NCBI GenBank assembly: GCA_944393165.1
Contig: CALXZF010000109.1
Location: 1 to 7,263, forward strand
Source of the DNA: an uncultured Clostridia bacterium
Lineage (GTDB): Bacteria; Bacillota_A; Clostridia; TANB77; CAG-508
Direction of reading: 5' to 3'
DNA: 7,263 nucleotides
Part shown: positions 5,362-7,263 of the stretch, in pieces
Layout of the letters: each line of letters opens with the position of its first letter
Position numbering within the stretch: the stretch's first letter is position 1
Translations under genes and position numbers: made by a program
Notes under the pieces: model-generated
Database searches by the model: none
What the model saw: only the letters and a program-made list of their open reading frames with translations
What the model was told of the DNA's origin: nothing

Positions 5362-5964
5362 ATGGAAAACATAAATGAATTATTAAATAGAATAAACAAT
5401 GATTTAAAAAACGCATTATCAGAAAAAAGATTTAAGCACTCCTTAGGAGTAATGAAAAAAGCAGAAGAATTAGCTTTAATTTACGGAATCGATACCAACA
5501 CTGCAAAACTTACAGGTTTAGCGCACGACATTGGAAAAGAATTTTCAGATGAAGAAATGCTAAAATATGCAAAAGAAAACAACATACAAGTAGATAATGT
5601 TGAAGCAGTAAATGTTGGCCTATTACACGCAAAAATAGGAGCTGACATATGCAAAAAGAAATATAACTTTACTATAGAAATGCAAAATGCTATAAAATAT
5701 CATACAGTTGGAAACGAGAATATGGACTTATTAGCAAAAATAATTTTTGTTGCTGATAAAACAGAAGAGGGCAGAAATTACAAGGACGAAGCCAAAAACA
5801 AACAACTACAAAAAGTTAGAGAGTTATCTAAAAAAAATATAGACGAAGCCTTGTTATACGAAATAGATTCATCTTTAATATATACAATACAAAAACATAA
5901 ATTAGTACATACAGATAGTATTTTAACTAGAAATAAATTGTTAAAAGATGGCGCTAATAAGTAG
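5362..5964 (+). CDS. yqeK: YqeK-like HD-domain hydrolase, probable symmetrical Ap4A hydrolase
   Basis: The product has 200 residues, close to the usual YqeK length. HD-superfamily metal ligands are visible: RFKHSLGV (23-30, His-26), GLAHDIGKEF (52-61, His-55/Asp-56), LLHAKIGA (87-94, His-89), AIKYHTVG (110-117, His-114) and FVADKTEEGR (129-138, Asp-132). The order and spacing match YqeK, which is known to split diadenosine tetraphosphate into two ADP in Bacillota. The usual ADYIEPxR reads ADKTEEGR here, so substrate use could differ. ATG 5362 has AAGG/GGTGG at 5351-5357 with normal spacing. YqeK often lies beside nadD; here it follows ddl after 71 nt, an uncommon neighbour. It is probably on the murF-ddl transcript, though the AT-rich hairpin between them could reduce read-through. 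It stops at TAG inside a terminator-like hairpin, which shows that TAG is used as a stop here. Confidence 0.85.
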   Translation: MENINELLNRINNDLKNALSEKRFKHSLGVMKKAEELALIYGIDTNTAKLTGLAHDIGKEFSDEEMLKYAKENNIQVDNVEAVNVGLLHAKIGADICKKKYNFTIEMQNAIKYHTVGNENMDLLAKIIFVADKTEEGRNYKDEAKNKQLQKVRELSKKNIDEALLYEIDSSLIYTIQKHKLVHTDSILTRNKLLKDGANK

Positions 5965-5978
5965 TTGCCATCTTTTAA
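5941..5978 (+). terminator. Terminator-like hairpin at the end of yqeK
   Basis: A perfect 12-bp stem (TTAAAAGATGGC at 5941-5952, GCCATCTTTTAA at 5967-5978) has a 14-nt loop that contains the yqeK TAG stop. The core GATGGC/GCCATC followed by four T residues acts like a short intrinsic terminator, and the A-run on the left makes it partly bidirectional. It ends the operon before the separate dnaJ-like promoter. Confidence 0.55.
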
Positions 5979-6018
5979 CAAAAATTGCACCATATATATT
6001 TATTTCCTAGGAAAAGTA

Positions 6019-6027
6019 TGATATAAT
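6019..6027 (+). promoter_or_regulatory. Extended -10 promoter of the dnaJ-like gene
   Basis: TGATATAAT is a perfect extended -10 (TGn plus TATAAT at 6022-6027). The -35 position (TTTATT at 5999-6004) is poor, as is common with extended -10 promoters. Transcription would start near 6034, which leaves a leader of about 22 nt with the Shine-Dalgarno. Confidence 0.65.
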
Positions 6028-6055
6028 GAAAATGCTTTTTAAGGGGGAAAGGGCT

Positions 6056-6958
6056 ATGATTTTTAAAGACTATTACAAAATACTAGGCTTAAGTGACAGT
6101 AAAGTAACACCAGAGGAGATAAAAATAGCATATAGAGAGCAAGCTAAAAAATATCACCCAGACATAAATTCCGAAAACAATTTTTCCGAAGATAGATTTA
6201 AAGATATAAATGAAGCATATAAAGTACTATCAAATCAAACTACCAGAAGAAAATATGACAGAATGTGGAATTCAAACATTGGCAGAAAAAGAAAAAAGAC
6301 GGAAGAAAGTAAGCGAGAAACAGGTTCAATAGGTAGTAACTTTTTTAATATGTTTTTTGGAGAACAATTAGAAAAACAAGAAAAAAGGGAAAAGAAAAAA
6401 GAAAAAGTACCTATAAAAGGAGAAAACGTAGAAACAGAAATAGATGTTTCTGTAGAGGAAGCATATTATGGGCAAGAAAAGAAAATTTCCTTAAGAACCC
6501 AAAACGGAAAAATGAAAACATTTACAATAAAAATACCAGAAGGTATAAGAAACGGTGAAAAAATCAGGCTAATAGGCCAAGGAAAAAAAGGTGAAAACGG
6601 AGGCAAGAACGGAGACTTACTAATTAGAATAAATATAAAAGATAGTAATAAGTTCGCACTAAGAGGTGTTGATTTATATACTGACCTAAAAATATCACCT
6701 TGGGAAGCAGTACTTGGAACAAAAGTGTCGGTAGAAACAATAGGAGAAACCATTTTTTTACATATTCCACAGGGGATTGAAAGCGGAGAAAAAGTTCGTA
6801 TTCCAGGAAAAGGATATAAAGATGGCAAAGGTGGAAGAGGAGAACTAGTGGCAGATGTAAAAATAATGATACCTAAAACCCCAACGAAAGAAGAAATTGG
6901 AATATATGAAAAATTAAACGAAATTTCAAAATTCAATCCAAGAAGTAATTTTGAATAA
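6056..6958 (+). CDS. DnaJ/CbpA-type co-chaperone without zinc finger
   Basis: The product has 300 residues. The J domain (about 4-68) has DYYKILGL, YREQAKKYHPDIN with HPD at 34-36 and FKDINEAYKVLS; it should stimulate the ATPase of DnaK. The C-terminal substrate-binding domains follow: DVSVEEAYYGQEKKISL (130-146), IPEGIRNGEKIRLIGQGKKG (150-169), then SPWEAVLGTKVSVETI (214-229), IPQGIESGEKVRIPGKGY (237-254) and RGELVADVKI. There are no CxxCxGxG repeats, so this is a class II (CbpA/DnaJ-like) protein. Between the domains (69-120) there is a Lys/Glu-rich stretch with a short FFNMFFG patch in place of the usual Gly/Phe-rich region. The start at 6056 is preferred: AAGGGGG (6041-6047) lies 8 nt upstream, while the in-frame ATG at 6026 lies inside the -10 box and has no ribosome site. 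It appears to be transcribed alone. Confidence 0.88.
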   Translation: MIFKDYYKILGLSDSKVTPEEIKIAYREQAKKYHPDINSENNFSEDRFKDINEAYKVLSNQTTRRKYDRMWNSNIGRKRKKTEESKRETGSIGSNFFNMFFGEQLEKQEKREKKKEKVPIKGENVETEIDVSVEEAYYGQEKKISLRTQNGKMKTFTIKIPEGIRNGEKIRLIGQGKKGENGGKNGDLLIRINIKDSNKFALRGVDLYTDLKISPWEAVLGTKVSVETIGETIFLHIPQGIESGEKVRIPGKGYKDGKGGRGELVADVKIMIPKTPTKEEIGIYEKLNEISKFNPRSNFE

Positions 6959-7102
6959 AATATGTAATAGTAGTTGATAGTTTGTAGGATAATACAGTTA
7001 ATACACATCAAAGCAGGTAATATAGAATTAAAGGCATTGTCAACCTGAAAAGTCAAAATAAATTCTGCGAAGTAGAGGTAATGTGTAAAACAACCAAGAA
7101 CG

Positions 7103-7130
7103 TTGACATAATTTGACAAAAATGTTGACT
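7103..7130 (+). repeat. Three phased TTGAC boxes over the promoter -35
   Basis: TTGACA at 7103-7108, TTGACA at 7113-7118 and TTGACT at 7125-7130 are spaced 10 and 12 bp apart, about one helical turn each. The last one is the -35 element. Such direct repeats resemble binding sites for OmpR/PhoB-type response regulators; an inverted copy TGTCAAC lies at 7038-7044. Low complexity of AT-rich DNA makes chance occurrence possible. Confidence 0.4.
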
Positions 7131-7153
7131 TGTATTTAAAAATACTGTATAAT
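7125..7153 (+). promoter_or_regulatory. Near-consensus sigma-A promoter for the downstream gene
   Basis: TTGACT (7125-7130), a 17-bp spacer and a perfect TATAAT (7148-7153) make this the best promoter of the window. Transcription should start near 7160, about 60 nt before the ATG at 7221. Confidence 0.8.
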
Positions 7154-7220
7154 ATAAAATGTAGTGATTCTAACAAAAGACAAACTATGGCAACGAAGAT
7201 TCATAGAAAGAGGGATAAAT

Positions 7221-7263
7221 ATGGAAATTGTACAAGGTAAACACTTTAGTATAACAGATCCAC
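7221..7263 (+). CDS. Start of an unidentified gene, cut by the window edge
   Basis: ATG at 7221 has AAAGAGGG (7207-7214) about 6 nt upstream and lies about 60 nt after a near-consensus promoter, so it is very likely a real start. Only 14 codons are seen (MEIVQGKHFSITDP). I do not recognise the protein and assign no function. Confidence 0.6.
   Translation, partial: MEIVQGKHFSITDP

Noticed and set aside
6026..6055. Upstream in-frame ATG 6026 for the dnaJ-like gene
   Set aside because: It lies inside the TATAAT -10 box, and the extra 10 residues are the translated Shine-Dalgarno region.
6466..7176. 236-codon minus-strand ORF across the dnaJ-like gene end
   Set aside because: It is antisense to a well-supported J-protein gene, with Phe/Pro/Ser-rich shadow composition and no ribosome site seen at its start.

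Overview
The window is AT-rich, uses AGA/GGA/GCA-type codons, carries canonical sigma-A-like promoters and ends on the left in a YpeB-type spore-germination protein. Together this points to a spore-forming, low-GC Clostridia-type member of the Bacillota. The genus cannot be fixed from the sequence.

Layout, left to right. (1) 1-326: the 3' end of ypeB. (2) 352-615, minus strand: a small XRE-type HTH regulator, convergent with ypeB, with a hairpin between them. (3) 616-937: a divergent intergenic region with a strong promoter (TTGACT, 17 bp, TAAAAT). Its spacer is filled by a perfect 23-bp palindrome, and a second AACAAnTTGTT site lies just upstream. (4) 922-2400: one long gene for a prepilin-leader surface protein with a formylglycine-generating-enzyme/C-type-lectin-like C-terminal domain. 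The frame is broken twice. The only well-placed ATG (938) is one base out of frame across an A7 run, and an in-frame TAG (1177-1179) separates the pilin stalk from the lectin-like body. (5) 2221-2391, the last ~57 codons of that gene, switch abruptly from A-ending to C/T-ending codons, and a perfect 8-bp hairpin follows at once. This is the appearance of the variable region of a diversity-generating retroelement (DGR) target. No reverse transcriptase or template repeat is in the window. (6) 2401-2689: hairpins, an intrinsic terminator and a new promoter. (7) 2690-5964: murF, ddl and a yqeK-like HD hydrolase in one direction, probably one operon. MurF and Ddl act in the same step of peptidoglycan precursor synthesis: Ddl makes D-Ala-D-Ala and MurF attaches it. 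(8) 6056-6958: a zinc-finger-less DnaJ/CbpA-type co-chaperone with its own extended -10 promoter. (9) 6959-7263: an intergenic region with three phased TTGAC boxes, a near-consensus promoter and the first 14 codons of an unidentified gene.

The housekeeping part is ordinary. The accessory island at about 350-2560 (regulator, operator-embedded promoter, frame-broken pilin-like gene with a suspected hypervariable 3' end) is the part worth following up.
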